In this document: one piece after another, positions 44,340-53,613 of the stretch
Numbering within the stretch: the stretch's first letter is position 1
Layout of the letters: every line of letters starts with the position of its first letter
Assembly: GCF_000753735.1 (NCBI RefSeq)
Contig: NZ_JPIN01000008.1
Location: 1 to 64,000, forward strand
DNA from: Pseudidiomarina atlantica
GTDB lineage: Bacteria > Pseudomonadota > Gammaproteobacteria > Enterobacterales > Alteromonadaceae
Length of the DNA: 64,000 nt
Reading direction: 5' to 3'
Position numbers and translations under genes: made by a program
Notes under the pieces: generated by a model
Told to the model about the DNA's origin: nothing
What the model saw: the letters and a program-made list of their open reading frames with translations, nothing else
Databases searched by the model: none

Positions 44340-44740
44340 TCGTCCATCCCTCCGCACTCACCAGCAATAGTGCGCGTGTTATCGTCTTGCAGCGTCAACA
44401 CACAACCATCTAAGCGGCCGCTGCCCGTTGCCGTCAGCGTGTAGCCTGTAGTCGTCGAAGTCATGGTGTAGGAAAAGTAGTCATTCTCAGCAGGCGCCCA
44501 GCCATTCACCTCAGCTACAGTTTCGCTGGTGCTATCCGTGGTCACCGCAGGATAGGTCAGCTCGCGCTGAAAACGATTCGACAACGCCAAACTCAGCGTC
44601 ACCAAATCAGAGCTTGCGGTATTTACATAGCTACGCTCAACGTAATCGTTGTAATTAGGTACCGCCACCGCCGCCAAAATAGCGACAATGACCAATACAA
44701 TCATCAGTTCAACTAGCGTAAAACCATGACGTATGCGCAA
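44333..44740 (-). CDS. pilE: PilE-type pilin
   Basis: A 135-residue prepilin with a short basic leader MRIRHG, then [20 protein letters not shown] with Phe1 and Glu5, and the conserved [10 protein letters not shown]. The C-terminal Cys pair ([11 protein letters not shown] and AGECGG) makes the D-loop. It heads the minor pilin operon. Upstream there is a 7-base inverted repeat that may be a regulatory site. Its small size suggests a minor rather than the major pilin. Confidence 0.85.
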   Translation of the reverse strand: MRIRHGFTLVELMIVLVIVAILAAVAVPNYNDYVERSYVNTASSDLVTLSLALSNRFQRELTYPAVTTDSTSETVAEVNGWAPAENDYFSYTMTSTTTGYTLTATGSGRLDGCVLTLQDDNTRTIAGECGGMDEW

Positions 44741-44781
44741 AATGACCTCCGGCAGGTCAGTTGTTTAGGCAGTGCTTAAAG

Positions 44782-44798
44782 ATAAGAATCGTTCTTAT
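44782..44798. promoter_or_regulatory. Inverted repeat in the pilE upstream gap
   Basis: ATAAGAA-TCG-TTCTTAT, 42 bases upstream of pilE and ahead of the divergent gene at 44,889. A direct repeat GATGTAACACATT occurs at 44,818-44,830 and again at 44,895-44,907, the second copy inside the start of the next gene. These could be binding sites of one regulator. Confidence 0.35.
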
Positions 44799-44888
44799 TT
44801 GTTACAATATTTGACGAGATGTAACACATTGTCAATATAACGATGCTCACAGGGATGTAAGATAATGTTTCGGTGGTTAGGAGAAGCC

Positions 44889-45305
44889 ATGACTGATGTA
44901 ACACATTTACGCGGAAAATATCTCACAGCGCTGAGACTTGCTGAAAGTCACGAGAAGATTCATCCCGCATGGCAGGATGATACGAACAAAGGCTTTCTAA
45001 TTTGCTATGAGTTGCAATTAGCATTCGCGGATAACACAACTTTGTCGATTACGCCAACCGAGGTGGAGTTACCAAGACGCTACCCAGCGCTGGGGCTAAT
45101 GCTCTCGGAAACAACAGCTACAACGTTATCCGAGATGTTCGAGATACCCGAGTTACCCGCGCGAATCGAACAAGTGACTCAGATTGATTATTTGCTAGAA
45201 GGCACCACTAACCAAATTGAACTCGTTTTACTGAATGGGCGCAAACTTATCATACGACATGTTTTTCCGCCCATGACATTGGGTGTAAAACTGACGAACG
45301 TTTGA
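44889..45305 (+). CDS. Hypothetical protein
   Basis: A 138-residue soluble protein starting MTDVTHLRGKYLTALRLAES; AGGAG lies six bases before this ATG, so an earlier frame start at 44,865 is rejected. It has no signal peptide or membrane segment. The middle (YELQLAFADNTTLSITPTEVE) and end (LNGRKLIIRHVFPPMTLGVK) suggest a beta-rich fold. No family recognised. It is divergent from the minor pilin operon and starts the accessory pocket. Confidence 0.5.
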   Translation: MTDVTHLRGKYLTALRLAESHEKIHPAWQDDTNKGFLICYELQLAFADNTTLSITPTEVELPRRYPALGLMLSETTATTLSEMFEIPELPARIEQVTQIDYLLEGTTNQIELVLLNGRKLIIRHVFPPMTLGVKLTNV

Positions 45306-45420
45306 GCTTTCAGACTCCTCTTGTCGTTGATGGTGCTAGTGAGGTTGTCGCTACAGGCGCGTGTTGGTTTTGGCTGCTTTGTGCCAATTGCGGACGGTGA
45401 TAACACTCCAATAAGGGGCG

Positions 45421-45502
45421 ATAACATATGAGCTAAAATTTAGAACGACGTGACGCAGCCCATATGTTTGCGTCCCAGCGAACGGCTACAGCATATTGTT
45501 AT
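45421..45502. repeat. Nested dyad between accessory genes
   Basis: ATAACATATG at 45,421-45,430 pairs imperfectly with CATATTGTTAT at 45,492-45,502, enclosing GACGCA (45,452-45,457) and its complement TGCGTC (45,469-45,474). The structure overlaps the stop codon of the Abi_C gene. It could be a terminator-like hairpin or an end of a small mobile repeat; the 7-base core sites of an integron attC are not recognisable. Confidence 0.35.
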
Positions 45503-46254
45503 ATTTTGGTACTTGAATACGTCGAAATAAGGAATAACGCCATTGAACCGGCTAGATTCACAGCCAACTCTGCATGTCGAGCTTGCGGTTTTACTGGCAA
45601 CTTACCTTGTCCGTGAGCGTCGCCTAGTTTATTTCGAAGTGTTCCTAGACCATTAACAATACCGGAGCATCCCCCAAGAATCTGTTTGAATACTTGTTCA
45701 GTATGTTGTTCGGGAGCAAGATTTAATTCTTTAGCCGTCAGTTTATACAGTTCTGACAATTCAATTGAAGAAGAGTTGTAGCTGACTCTTTTATCATCCA
45801 GAATGTGCTTACAAACACTTTCCAGCATTGACCTTGAGATAGTAATTGCACCCTCAGGATCTGAAACTCTTCTTTCAAGAGCCTTTGCCCATGCGAAATG
45901 AATACTCTCAGAATCGAAATTACTTAGAACTTCATCAATTGTCTTCTTTGCTGGGTGTTCTAGACCACTTTCGACAAATTCTAATATAGGATTAAAAGCA
46001 TCCCATATAAAGCGCCTACGCTCTGCGTAACTAGGATATTTTGCTTTTATAAACTCCCAGAACTGGGACAAATTTCTGTTTGTCTTTAACCATCGAGGCA
46101 TCATTTCCGAAACAACTGGGGAGGTTAATATTTGCTGTCTGATGATTTGATAGTGTCCGTCATCTGCATCACCGCCTGTAGCTCTAGCAACCAGTAAATT
46201 CTGAAGATATTCAATTTTATCTAGTTGATTTTCGAGATGCTCTAGTCCATTCAA
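45499..46254 (-). CDS. Abi_C-domain (abortive infection family) protein
   Basis: A 251-residue protein with TTG start. The N-terminal half is helical and charged (FWEFIKAKYPSYAERRRFIW). The C-terminal half, about residues 135-245, matches the Abi_C family: ITISRSMLESVCKHILDD, ELYKLTAKELNLAPEQH, NGLGTLRNKLGDAHG and ARHAELAVNLAG. The RNKxGDAHG and RHAxLAVN segments are the family core, found in phage-exclusion and RNase-like HEPN-related proteins. It lies 88 bases downstream of the nuclease-like gene on the same strand, so the two probably form a unit. Confidence 0.75.
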   Translation of the reverse strand: MNGLEHLENQLDKIEYLQNLLVARATGGDADDGHYQIIRQQILTSPVVSEMMPRWLKTNRNLSQFWEFIKAKYPSYAERRRFIWDAFNPILEFVESGLEHPAKKTIDEVLSNFDSESIHFAWAKALERRVSDPEGAITISRSMLESVCKHILDDKRVSYNSSSIELSELYKLTAKELNLAPEQHTEQVFKQILGGCSGIVNGLGTLRNKLGDAHGQGKLPVKPQARHAELAVNLAGSMALFLISTYSSTKI

Positions 46255-46342
46255 AGTAAAAAATTCCTATGAAAATATATGACGTTTCAGCTGTGCGGCG
46301 CAAAAGAAGCCTAGCGTAGTTCGCGTCCGAACGGGTGCCTTG

Positions 46343-46909
46343 CTATATACCGACATCACTTAACCCAGATATAGAGTTATCACGTCCAACAGTGATTATA
46401 TGCAACCCTGTACTTTTCATTAAAGGCCGGATTCGCCACTGTTCAGCAAGAGCATCAAATTTTTCGGATTTCGGTACCGCTACAGCAAGGACATCAGATT
46501 CTTCGGCATGTTCGACGGTGATAAGCTGCCCAATTGCTTCCCTAATAAGAGGGTATTCTTGGGAAGACTTACTGCGCTTAAGTGGCCCTTTCTTCGATTC
46601 AACCCGCAGCCTTTGACCCGATTTAAGATCTGCAACGAGATCACCCTCGCCAGAGCTGGAGTGAATAATAATTGAAGCAGAATATTTTTTATTGGAATAT
46701 TTCGCCTGCCATTGCTCCCGTTGTTCTGTACTCTCCCATCCATGTGCATTTAAAAATTCAACAATCGGAAAGTGAATGGTGCTTCCTGTCTTAACCTGAG
46801 CCCCATCTATAGCCGCTTGGATGTCACCCACGACATGGTCACTTTCTATTAGTGAAATAGCAAGACGCAGAGTAACTTCAGCTTCTGGCATTTTATCTTC
46901 AGGTAGCAC
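46343..46909 (-). CDS. Putative PD-(D/E)XK nuclease-like protein
   Basis: A 188-residue protein with GTG start and a strong GGAGGG about five bases upstream. Residues 78-107 read strand-Asp-strand-ExK: SIIIHSSSGEGDLVADLKSG, then RLRVESKKG, giving D90 and E104-x-K106, the catalytic core spacing of PD-(D/E)XK nucleases. A helix follows (EAIGQLITVEHAEE) as in that fold, and another strand-turn LAVAVPKSEKFDAL. The family is not named with certainty. Position ahead of the Abi_C gene suggests a defence module; this is inference. Confidence 0.5.
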   Translation of the reverse strand: MLPEDKMPEAEVTLRLAISLIESDHVVGDIQAAIDGAQVKTGSTIHFPIVEFLNAHGWESTEQREQWQAKYSNKKYSASIIIHSSSGEGDLVADLKSGQRLRVESKKGPLKRSKSSQEYPLIREAIGQLITVEHAEESDVLAVAVPKSEKFDALAEQWRIRPLMKSTGLHIITVGRDNSISGLSDVGI

Positions 46910-47009
46910 TTACCCTCCTAAATGATTGTAAGGCATGGCTAAACAGCGAAGCACTCAGTGCTGGGGCCTGCACACGTAGTTTAGGATGTTTAAGCCGCTT
47001 TCTGTGTGT

Positions 47010-47312
47010 TTACAATGCATCAGGGTTCGGGAAATCACTGTGGCCTGCATACATTGCATAACCAGCATAATTTGCATAGCGTGCGTATCCTGCGCGATTA
47101 ACATATGGGCTGAATGAGTAACTTCGGTATGAACTCTTAGCATTGTTGGTGATTAGCCTATTCCCGTTCATTACCTCGCCTAGATATTGTCCCTTGCTCC
47201 CATATATTTCATCGCCATTTCGTTTTCCTACGTGGCGACCATCATATGTCCATAAATCTTCGCCATCAAAATAGCCAAAAGATTCACCACTCCAAGTCCA
47301 AACCCAATCCAT
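47010..47312 (-). CDS. 4-fold beta-flower-domain protein
   Basis: A 100-residue protein whose first 60 residues carry repeated W/Y-DG turns: WTWSGESFGYFDGEDLWTYD, GRHVGKRNGDEIYGSKG and QYLGEVMNG, matching the beta-flower domain style. The tail has tandem YA-type repeats (AGYARYANYAGYAMYAG) of low complexity. AGGAG precedes the ATG. It lies 101 bases upstream of the nuclease-like gene on the same strand but has its own gap and may be independent. No function known. Confidence 0.6.
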   Translation of the reverse strand: MDWVWTWSGESFGYFDGEDLWTYDGRHVGKRNGDEIYGSKGQYLGEVMNGNRLITNNAKSSYRSYSFSPYVNRAGYARYANYAGYAMYAGHSDFPNPDAL

Positions 47313-47435
47313 AGTTTTCTCCTAATTTACACATAACAGCTTATTATATCTACCGTGCAAAGCCAGATTCCTTGGAAGCTAGATTACCTTGTCAGTTCAG
47401 AAAGTCCAATGTCTGCTCTTCGCTCAAAGCAGCCC

Positions 47436-47753
47436 TTATCGCCGTGCCTGCCGCGACTCAATCTCCACAACTTTATTGCCGGAAAAAATCACCGTTAGGT
47501 AATATTCGCCGCCGATGTCACCACGTACAACATAAGACCATGCTTCGGCGGTGCGGCCACCACGACCAAACCCGGTGTTGATGCCAATCGATTGGCGATC
47601 GCGCATATCGGGGTTGCCGATTTTGTCCATAACTTCGATTTTGGTCATGCCACAGCGAATCAAGTCGCCGCCTTTAATCCGAAATGAACAGCTCTCTGCT
47701 GTTGGTGAATAAAGAACCAGAACGCTGACAGCAACGATTAAAAGCCACTTCAT
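47436..47753 (-). CDS. DUF2845-family exported protein
   Basis: A 105-residue protein from MKWLLIVAVSVLVLYSPTAES, signal peptide (an in-frame ATG six codons earlier is less suited). The mature part CSFRIKGGDLIRCGMTKIEV, then EVMDKIGNPDMRDRQ and AWSYVVRGDIGGEYYLTVIF, matches DUF2845. Two Cys near the start of the mature protein may pair. Such proteins are small periplasmic factors of unknown function, distantly like the BamE/SmpA fold. Confidence 0.7.
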   Translation of the reverse strand: MKWLLIVAVSVLVLYSPTAESCSFRIKGGDLIRCGMTKIEVMDKIGNPDMRDRQSIGINTGFGRGGRTAEAWSYVVRGDIGGEYYLTVIFSGNKVVEIESRQARR

Positions 47754-47960
47754 AACCAACACTCCATGCAAGACTTAAAAACATAAAGTTAACGTCCGAA
47801 TCACATGTGCGCAATTACACAAAAGTCATAGTAGTCATTGTCTGCAAACCAGACTAAGCAGCACAGGCAAAAATGCGTCCAACGTCGAATGCTACGAAGT
47901 AAGGCTTTACCTGCAGAAAAGTCAGTGCCACACTCAAAGCACATCTTTTAGGACAAACTG

Positions 47961-48674
47961 ATGATAAAGCTCTCACCAGATGAAGAACAGATAGCTGCGC
48001 AGGCGGTTATGTTCGCGAAAACGAACCGAACGCAAATTGCTCGAACTCTCACTGATAAGCTTCGGTTTCCGGCTGAGAAAAAGCCTGTTTCGGTTTTTAT
48101 GGCAGGTTCTCCTGGAGCAGGAAAAACCGAAGCGTCCAAACTATTTTTAGAAGAGATTGGTGCGAGCAACGTCATACGATTAGATCCTGACGATCTCAGA
48201 CACTATTTCGATGCGTATCAAGGTAGTAATTCATATTTGTTTCAGTCGGCGGTTTCTTTAATTGTTGAACGGACCTTGGATTTCGCGTTTAGAAACGGTC
48301 AGTCGTTTTTGCTAGATGGAACCTTGTCTAATTATGATATTGCGCATCGAAACATCGAGCGTTCGTTGCAAAAAAGCAGGCATGTCCTGATAATGTTTGT
48401 TTATCAGAAACCTGAATTTGCTTGGGAGTTTGTTCAAGCACGTGAAAAAGAAGAAGGTCGCAGAATTGAACCTTCTGTGTTCGTTGACCAATTTTTAGGT
48501 GCGCAAACAGTCGTAAATGAACTAAAAGGTGAGTTTGGCAGTCGAATACAGGTAGATTTATTGGTAAAAAACAATAAGGGGCACACCCGCTTCTACCATG
48601 ACAACGTTGACGAGATAGAACGCTACATTACAGAGCGGTACACTCGCCAACAGCTTTTAGAGCTGATAGAATAA
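47961..48674 (+). CDS. Zeta-toxin-family ATP-binding kinase
   Basis: A 237-residue protein with Walker A GSPGAGKT (residues 49-56), RLDPDDLRHYFD (residues 73-84) matching the acidic substrate-binding segment of zeta toxins, and LLDGTLSNYDIAHRNIER. Zeta toxins phosphorylate UDP-N-acetylglucosamine or related nucleotide sugars and block wall synthesis; proteobacterial relatives may use other substrates. No epsilon-type antitoxin precedes it. A 55-residue basic gene follows 70 bases after. AGGAC precedes the ATG. Confidence 0.75.
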   Translation: MIKLSPDEEQIAAQAVMFAKTNRTQIARTLTDKLRFPAEKKPVSVFMAGSPGAGKTEASKLFLEEIGASNVIRLDPDDLRHYFDAYQGSNSYLFQSAVSLIVERTLDFAFRNGQSFLLDGTLSNYDIAHRNIERSLQKSRHVLIMFVYQKPEFAWEFVQAREKEEGRRIEPSVFVDQFLGAQTVVNELKGEFGSRIQVDLLVKNNKGHTRFYHDNVDEIERYITERYTRQQLLELIE

Positions 48675-48744
48675 CGCTCCCTTGACGGTACAGTAGACCT
48701 GTACAAAGATGGGTTAGAGCATAGAAATAGTAAGGTAACCAACA

Positions 48745-48912
48745 ATGCTTGGACTATTCAAAAAGAAAGCGACAGAAAGTTCGAACCTATCGAACTTCGT
48801 GCACAACGCTAAATCGCGTGAGAAAAAACGCGTTTACGCACGCGTGATTGACCGTGCTATTGCAGAGCAAAATGCCGTTGTTGAGCGTCAGAAAAAGGCG
48901 GCGAACAGCTAG
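48745..48912 (+). CDS. Small basic protein downstream of the zeta-type kinase
   Basis: A 55-residue protein starting MLGLFKKKATESSNLSNFVH, with AAGG upstream. It is helical in style and strongly basic, with KSREKKRVYARVIDRAIAEQ and a terminal RQKKAANS. It has its own ribosome site and is followed by an intrinsic terminator at 48,943, so the zeta gene and this one may form a transcription unit. Whether it neutralises the kinase is unknown; it does not resemble the known epsilon antitoxin. Confidence 0.55.
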   Translation: MLGLFKKKATESSNLSNFVHNAKSREKKRVYARVIDRAIAEQNAVVERQKKAANS

Positions 48913-48942
48913 CCACTATCCTTCGTAAACTATTTGTCGAAA

Positions 48943-48977
48943 AAGCCCCAACCTTTCAAAGTTCGGGGCTTTTTTAT
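48943..48977 (+). terminator. Intrinsic terminator of the zeta unit
   Basis: AAGCCCC and GGGGCTT with partial inner pairing AAC/GTT form a stem around CTTTCAAA, followed by TTTTTATT. It lies 30 bases after the small basic gene. Confidence 0.75.
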
Positions 48978-48985
48978 TGCCACAA

Positions 48986-49013
48986 ACAAAAATGCCCTCC
49001 AAGCGGAGGGCAT
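48986..49013 (-). terminator. Intrinsic terminator of the gcvTHP operon
   Basis: ATGCCCTCC, loop AAGC, GGAGGGCAT (nine pairs) with A-rich sequence on its left, which is a T run on the minus strand. It lies 33 bases after the gcvP stop. Confidence 0.85.
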
Positions 49014-49046
49014 TCGGCATCATACGAAACTAACTAGCAGCAGCCG

Positions 49047-51932
49047 TTAGCGATAATCTTCCACCGCTGGGCAGCTGCACATTAGGTTACGGTCGCCGTA
49101 CACGTCGTCGATGCGGTTGACCGATGGCCAGAACTTGTTGGCGGCTACGGCTGGCACTGGGTAGACGGCGGTCATGCGGTCGTATGGACGATCCCAAGAA
49201 GCGTCCGTGATGTCAGCCAAGGTGTGTGGCGCGTTGTGCAACGGGTTGTTGTCTTGCGGCCATTCGCCCTGCTCGACTTTCTTCACTTCGTCGCGAATCG
49301 AGATCATGGCTTCGATAAAGCGGTCTAGTTCGACTTTCGACTCTGACTCGGTTGGCTCGACCATTAAGGTGCCCGCAACTGGGAAGCTCATGGTCGGTGA
49401 GTGGAAGCCGTAGTCTTGTAGGCGCTTGGCGATGTCGATTTCGGCCACGTCAGCGGCGTCTTTCAACTGGCGCAAATCGATGATGCACTCGTGCGCGACG
49501 CGGTCGTTGCGGCCTTTGTACAAGATCGGGTAGTGCCCGCTCAATTTCTTAGCGATGTAGTTGGCGTTCAAAATCGCTACTTCAGTCGCTTCGCGGAGGC
49601 CACGTGAGCCCATCATCACGATGTACATCCACGAGATTGGCAAAATGCTTGCGCTACCGAAAGGTGCCGCTGAAACCGCACCGTTCTCAAGGCCAGTGCC
49701 CTGAATCGGTACGACTTTGTGGTTTGGCAAGAATGGCGCCAAGTGTTTCTTCACGCCGATTGGGCCCATACCAGGACCGCCACCACCGTGTGGAATGCAG
49801 AAGGTTTTGTGCAGGTTCAAGTGCGATACGTCTGCGCCTACGTAACCTGGTGAGGTCACGCCGACCTGCGCGTTCATGTTGGCACCGTCAAGGTAGACCT
49901 GACCGCCGTGCTCGTGCACCACGTCACAAATAGTGCGGATGCCTTCTTCGTACACGCCGTGGGTCGACGGGTAGGTGACCATGATGCACGACAAGTTGTC
50001 GCCTGCTTCTGCAGCTTTGGCTTTGAGGTCTTCGAGGTCGACGTTACCGTTTTTGTCGCAGTCGACCACCACCACTTTCATGCCCATCATTTGCGCTGAC
50101 GCTGGGTTGGTGCCGTGCGCTGAGCTAGGGATCAAGCAGATATCACGGTGCGTGTCGCCACGGCTGTGGTGATACTTCTGAATCGCCAACAAGCCTGCGT
50201 ATTCGCCTTGTGCACCTGAGTTTGGCTGCATCGACATGGCATCGTAGCCAGTGATGTCAATCAACCAAGTTGACAAGGTGCTGAGCAGTTCGTAGTAACC
50301 GGCTGCTTGATCTTGCGGGCAGAACGGGTGCAGCTGACCAAACTCTGGCCAGGTCACCGGAATCATTTCTGCGGTGGCGTTCAGCTTCATGGTACAAGAG
50401 CCGAGCGAGATCATGCTGTGGTTCAAGCTGAGGTCTTTGTTCTCCAGCTTTTTGATGTAACGCAGCATCTCGGTTTCTGAGTGATGCGTGTTGAACACTT
50501 CGTGGGTCAAAATAGCGCTTTGACGCTGCAATTCTGCTGGAATTGAGGTCACTTCGCCGCCATTGACGCGCGCATCGAGTGCGTCAACGTCGAGCCCGTG
50601 GTCGGCACCGAACAAAGCCACAAACAGGCGCTCAACGTCCGCGCGGGTTTTGGCTTCGTCAAGACTGACGCCGAACTGGTTGTCGCCGTCGTAACGCAGG
50701 TTCATGCCCTGCTCGACTGCGCTGGCCAGAATGCTTTCTGCGTTGCCGTCGAGTTTGAAGGTTAAGGTATCGAACCACTGTGAATTGGTGATTTCAACGC
50801 CTTTGTCGCGCAGGCCTAGAGCGACGATGTCGGTCAAACGGTGGATGCGCTCAGCGATGGTGCGCAAGCCCTGTGGACCGTGGTACACCGCGTAGAACGA
50901 TGCCATGTTGGCCAACAACACCTGTGCGGTACAGATGTTCGAGTTGGCTTTCTCACGACGGATATGCTGCTCGCGGGTTTGCATGGCCATGCGCAACGCC
51001 ATGTTGCCGCGGCTGTCTTTGGAAACACCGATGATACGACCTGGCAGTGAGCGCTTGTATTTGTCGCGGGTAGCGAAAAATGCTGCGTGTGGACCGCCGT
51101 AACCCATAGGTACGCCGAAGCGCTGCGCTGAACCTAGCACCATGTCGGCACCCATTTCGCCTGGTGCTTTCAACAGCACTAAGCTCATGATGTCAGCGGC
51201 CACTGCAACCACTGCTTTCTCGGCTTGCAAGTCAGCAATCAGTTGCTCAAGGTTGTGCAATTGACCGTAACGGTCAGGGTATTGCAGCAAGGCACCGAAC
51301 ACGTCGTGGTTGGTGGCTTCGTGCGCAGGGCCCACGATCACTTCAAAGCCAAACATTTCGGCGCGGGTTTGCAATACGTCTAAGGTTTGCGGATAGACGT
51401 TATCGGCAACGAAGTAAGCGTTCGATTTGCTCTTCGAGACGCGCTTCGCCATCGCCATCGCTTCAGCTGCAGCGGTGGCTTCGTCGAGTAACGAAGCGCT
51501 GGCTAAATCGAGGCCCGTTAAGTCCATGGTCATTTGTTGGAAGTTCAAAATGGCTTCCAAACGACCTTGGGCGATTTCTGGCTGATACGGCGTGTAGGCC
51601 GTATACCAACCCGGATTTTCGAGCACGTTGCGTAAAATCACGTTCGGTACGAGCGTGTCGTAGTAGCCCATGCCAATGAACGAGGTCAGTACTTTGTTCT
51701 TGCTGGCGATGGTCTTCAGCTTGGCTAGCGCCTCGACTTCTGACAACGGTTCACCAACTTGCAAAAATGGGTCGCGACGGATCGCGCCCGGTACCGTGTC
51801 CTTGGTCAATGCTTCTAGTGAATCAACACCTAGTTCCGCCAGCATTTCTGCTTGCTCATCGGCACTTGGACCGATGTGACGACTGATGAACTCACCATGA
51901 TTCTCTAACTGCTTAAGCGTAGCTGTGGTCAT
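49047..51932 (-). CDS. gcvP: Glycine dehydrogenase (P protein)
   Basis: A 961-residue PLP enzyme that decarboxylates glycine and passes the aminomethyl group to lipoyl-GcvH. The fused alpha-beta architecture is complete: [20 protein letters not shown] near the N-terminus, the PLP Lys in [17 protein letters not shown], and the Gly-rich GPGMGPIGV. Length equals E. coli GcvP (957) closely. It is the third gene of gcvT-gcvH-gcvP, 32 bases after gcvH. Confidence 0.97.
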   Translation of the reverse strand: MTTATLKQLENHGEFISRHIGPSADEQAEMLAELGVDSLEALTKDTVPGAIRRDPFLQVGEPLSEVEALAKLKTIASKNKVLTSFIGMGYYDTLVPNVILRNVLENPGWYTAYTPYQPEIAQGRLEAILNFQQMTMDLTGLDLASASLLDEATAAAEAMAMAKRVSKSKSNAYFVADNVYPQTLDVLQTRAEMFGFEVIVGPAHEATNHDVFGALLQYPDRYGQLHNLEQLIADLQAEKAVVAVAADIMSLVLLKAPGEMGADMVLGSAQRFGVPMGYGGPHAAFFATRDKYKRSLPGRIIGVSKDSRGNMALRMAMQTREQHIRREKANSNICTAQVLLANMASFYAVYHGPQGLRTIAERIHRLTDIVALGLRDKGVEITNSQWFDTLTFKLDGNAESILASAVEQGMNLRYDGDNQFGVSLDEAKTRADVERLFVALFGADHGLDVDALDARVNGGEVTSIPAELQRQSAILTHEVFNTHHSETEMLRYIKKLENKDLSLNHSMISLGSCTMKLNATAEMIPVTWPEFGQLHPFCPQDQAAGYYELLSTLSTWLIDITGYDAMSMQPNSGAQGEYAGLLAIQKYHHSRGDTHRDICLIPSSAHGTNPASAQMMGMKVVVVDCDKNGNVDLEDLKAKAAEAGDNLSCIMVTYPSTHGVYEEGIRTICDVVHEHGGQVYLDGANMNAQVGVTSPGYVGADVSHLNLHKTFCIPHGGGGPGMGPIGVKKHLAPFLPNHKVVPIQGTGLENGAVSAAPFGSASILPISWMYIVMMGSRGLREATEVAILNANYIAKKLSGHYPILYKGRNDRVAHECIIDLRQLKDAADVAEIDIAKRLQDYGFHSPTMSFPVAGTLMVEPTESESKVELDRFIEAMISIRDEVKKVEQGEWPQDNNPLHNAPHTLADITDASWDRPYDRMTAVYPVPAVAANKFWPSVNRIDDVYGDRNLMCSCPAVEDYR

Positions 51933-51964
51933 TTACTTCGTGTCCCTTTATCCGGGTGGCCAAA

Positions 51965-52354
51965 TTAATCTTCGTCGATAACTGCTTGATAACCTTCTGC
52001 GTCGAGTAGGCTTTCTACTTCGCTTGGGTCTTCAGCTTTAATTTTGAACAACCAACCATCACCGTACGGGTCGTTGTTAACCGTTTCAGGAGCGTCTTCG
52101 AGGTCTTCGTTGACTTCCAAAACTTCACCAGCGATTGGCGCGTAGATGTCAGATGCTGCTTTTACCGATTCACACACCGCCACGTCGTCGCCAGCAGCAA
52201 CGGTATCGCCAACTTCTGGCAATTCCACGAACACCATGTCGCCTAACAAATCTTGCGCGTGCTCAGTAATACCTACGGTAAATACGCCGTCACCGTCGTT
52301 GCGCACCCACTCGTGGGTTGATGCGTACTTTAATTCCTTTGGAATAGTGCTCAT
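51965..52354 (-). CDS. gcvH: Glycine cleavage H protein
   Basis: A 129-residue lipoyl carrier. The lipoylated Lys is in [18 protein letters not shown]. Length is that of E. coli GcvH (129). It shuttles the aminomethyl intermediate between GcvP, GcvT and the L protein. Located 30 bases after gcvT and 32 before gcvP. Confidence 0.97.
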   Translation of the reverse strand: MSTIPKELKYASTHEWVRNDGDGVFTVGITEHAQDLLGDMVFVELPEVGDTVAAGDDVAVCESVKAASDIYAPIAGEVLEVNEDLEDAPETVNNDPYGDGWLFKIKAEDPSEVESLLDAEGYQAVIDED

Positions 52355-52384
52355 TTTGCGTTCCTCAACTAGGTTGTTCTGTAA

Positions 52385-53461
52385 TTAAACGAGTGCTTTG
52401 CCATTGCGGACGAAGCTTGGCTTCACCACGCTAACTGTAACGAATTTCTTGCGCATTTCCACTTCGGCGGTTTCGCCTACGGTCGACGGCACGCGTGCCA
52501 TAGCAATCGAGAAGCCAAGGGTCGGCGAAAAAGTACCAGAAGTGATGACGCCTTCGCCGCCTTCAACCACGACTTTTTGTCCATGGCGTAAGACGCCTTT
52601 TTCGCGCATCACTAAGCCGACGAGCTTGTCGTGGCCTTCGGCTTTTTGCTTCTCGAGTGCTTCACGGCCAATAAAGGCACGGTCTTCGGGTTCGAACGCG
52701 ACACTCCAGCCCATGTTGGCTTCGAGTGGCGTAATGCCTTCGTCCATGTCTTGTCCGTAAAGGTTCATACCTGCTTCTAAGCGCAAGGTATCACGGGCGC
52801 CTAAGCCACATGGTTGGACGCCCACGTTGAGGAGGTCGTCCCAAAGTTTTTCTACGTTGGCAGCCGGCAATACGATCTCGTAACCTGCTTCGCCGGTGTA
52901 ACCGGTGGTCGCGATAAATAAGTCGCCGACTTGTGCTGACATAAATGGCTTCATGCCATCTACTGCGGCAAAGTCGTCGCCTAAAATAAGTTTCAGCTTA
53001 GCTGCGGCTTTTGGACCTTGCAGGGCAACCATGGCAAGCGTCGGTTGCTCGGTGATATCTACTTGGAAGTTACGTGCAACGCTTTGGATCCATTCAACGT
53101 CACGTTCACGCGTCGCTGAGTTAACGACTAAGCGATACGATGTGTCGCTGAAGAAATACACGATCAGGTCGTCGATAACGCCGCCCTTTTCGTTCAACAT
53201 GCTGCTGTATTGTGCTTTGCCAGGAATGCTGAGTTTCGCAACGTCATTGGCGAGTAACTTACGTAAGAAAGCTTTCGCATCAAGACCCGCAACATCAACG
53301 ATTGTCATGTGCGATACGTCGAACACGCCAGAGTCATTGCGTACTGCGTTGTGTTCTTCGATTTGCGAACCGTAGTTGAGCGGCATGTCCCAACCATGAA
53401 AGTCGACCATTTTTGCGCCAGCTTTCACGTGCGCGTCGTACAGAGGAGTGCGATTTGCCAT
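52385..53461 (-). CDS. gcvT: Aminomethyltransferase (T protein)
   Basis: A 358-residue folate enzyme that moves the one-carbon unit from GcvH to tetrahydrofolate. It starts [20 protein letters not shown] with conserved [20 protein letters not shown]. The start 53,461 is chosen by family alignment, with AGGA upstream; a 13-residue longer frame is unlikely. First gene of the gcv operon, divergent from a LysR-type gene; no glycine riboswitch-like structure is recognisable in the 152-base gap. Confidence 0.95.
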   Translation of the reverse strand: MANRTPLYDAHVKAGAKMVDFHGWDMPLNYGSQIEEHNAVRNDSGVFDVSHMTIVDVAGLDAKAFLRKLLANDVAKLSIPGKAQYSSMLNEKGGVIDDLIVYFFSDTSYRLVVNSATRERDVEWIQSVARNFQVDITEQPTLAMVALQGPKAAAKLKLILGDDFAAVDGMKPFMSAQVGDLFIATTGYTGEAGYEIVLPAANVEKLWDDLLNVGVQPCGLGARDTLRLEAGMNLYGQDMDEGITPLEANMGWSVAFEPEDRAFIGREALEKQKAEGHDKLVGLVMREKGVLRHGQKVVVEGGEGVITSGTFSPTLGFSIAMARVPSTVGETAEVEMRKKFVTVSVVKPSFVRNGKALV

Positions 53462-53613
53462 AGCTTCATCGTCCTGTTGCGGAGTAAAAAGTGCCCGCAA
53501 TTATAAAGCCCCGACGCGCTAGCAACAAATTAATATTCCTTATGCTATTATTTGCATTGTTAATAAAGTTTCGTGCGCTATTGTAAATTCAAATAATTTT
53601 GCGAGGAATTCCG

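Noticed and set aside
45306-48960. Accessory pocket as an integron cassette array
   Set aside because: Genes are on both strands with their own ribosome sites, and no series of attC-type sites with paired 7-base cores could be recognised between them.
53462-53613. Glycine riboswitch ahead of gcvT
   Set aside because: The gap is only about 150 bases, AT-rich, shared with a divergent gene, and shows no tandem aptamer-like conserved blocks.
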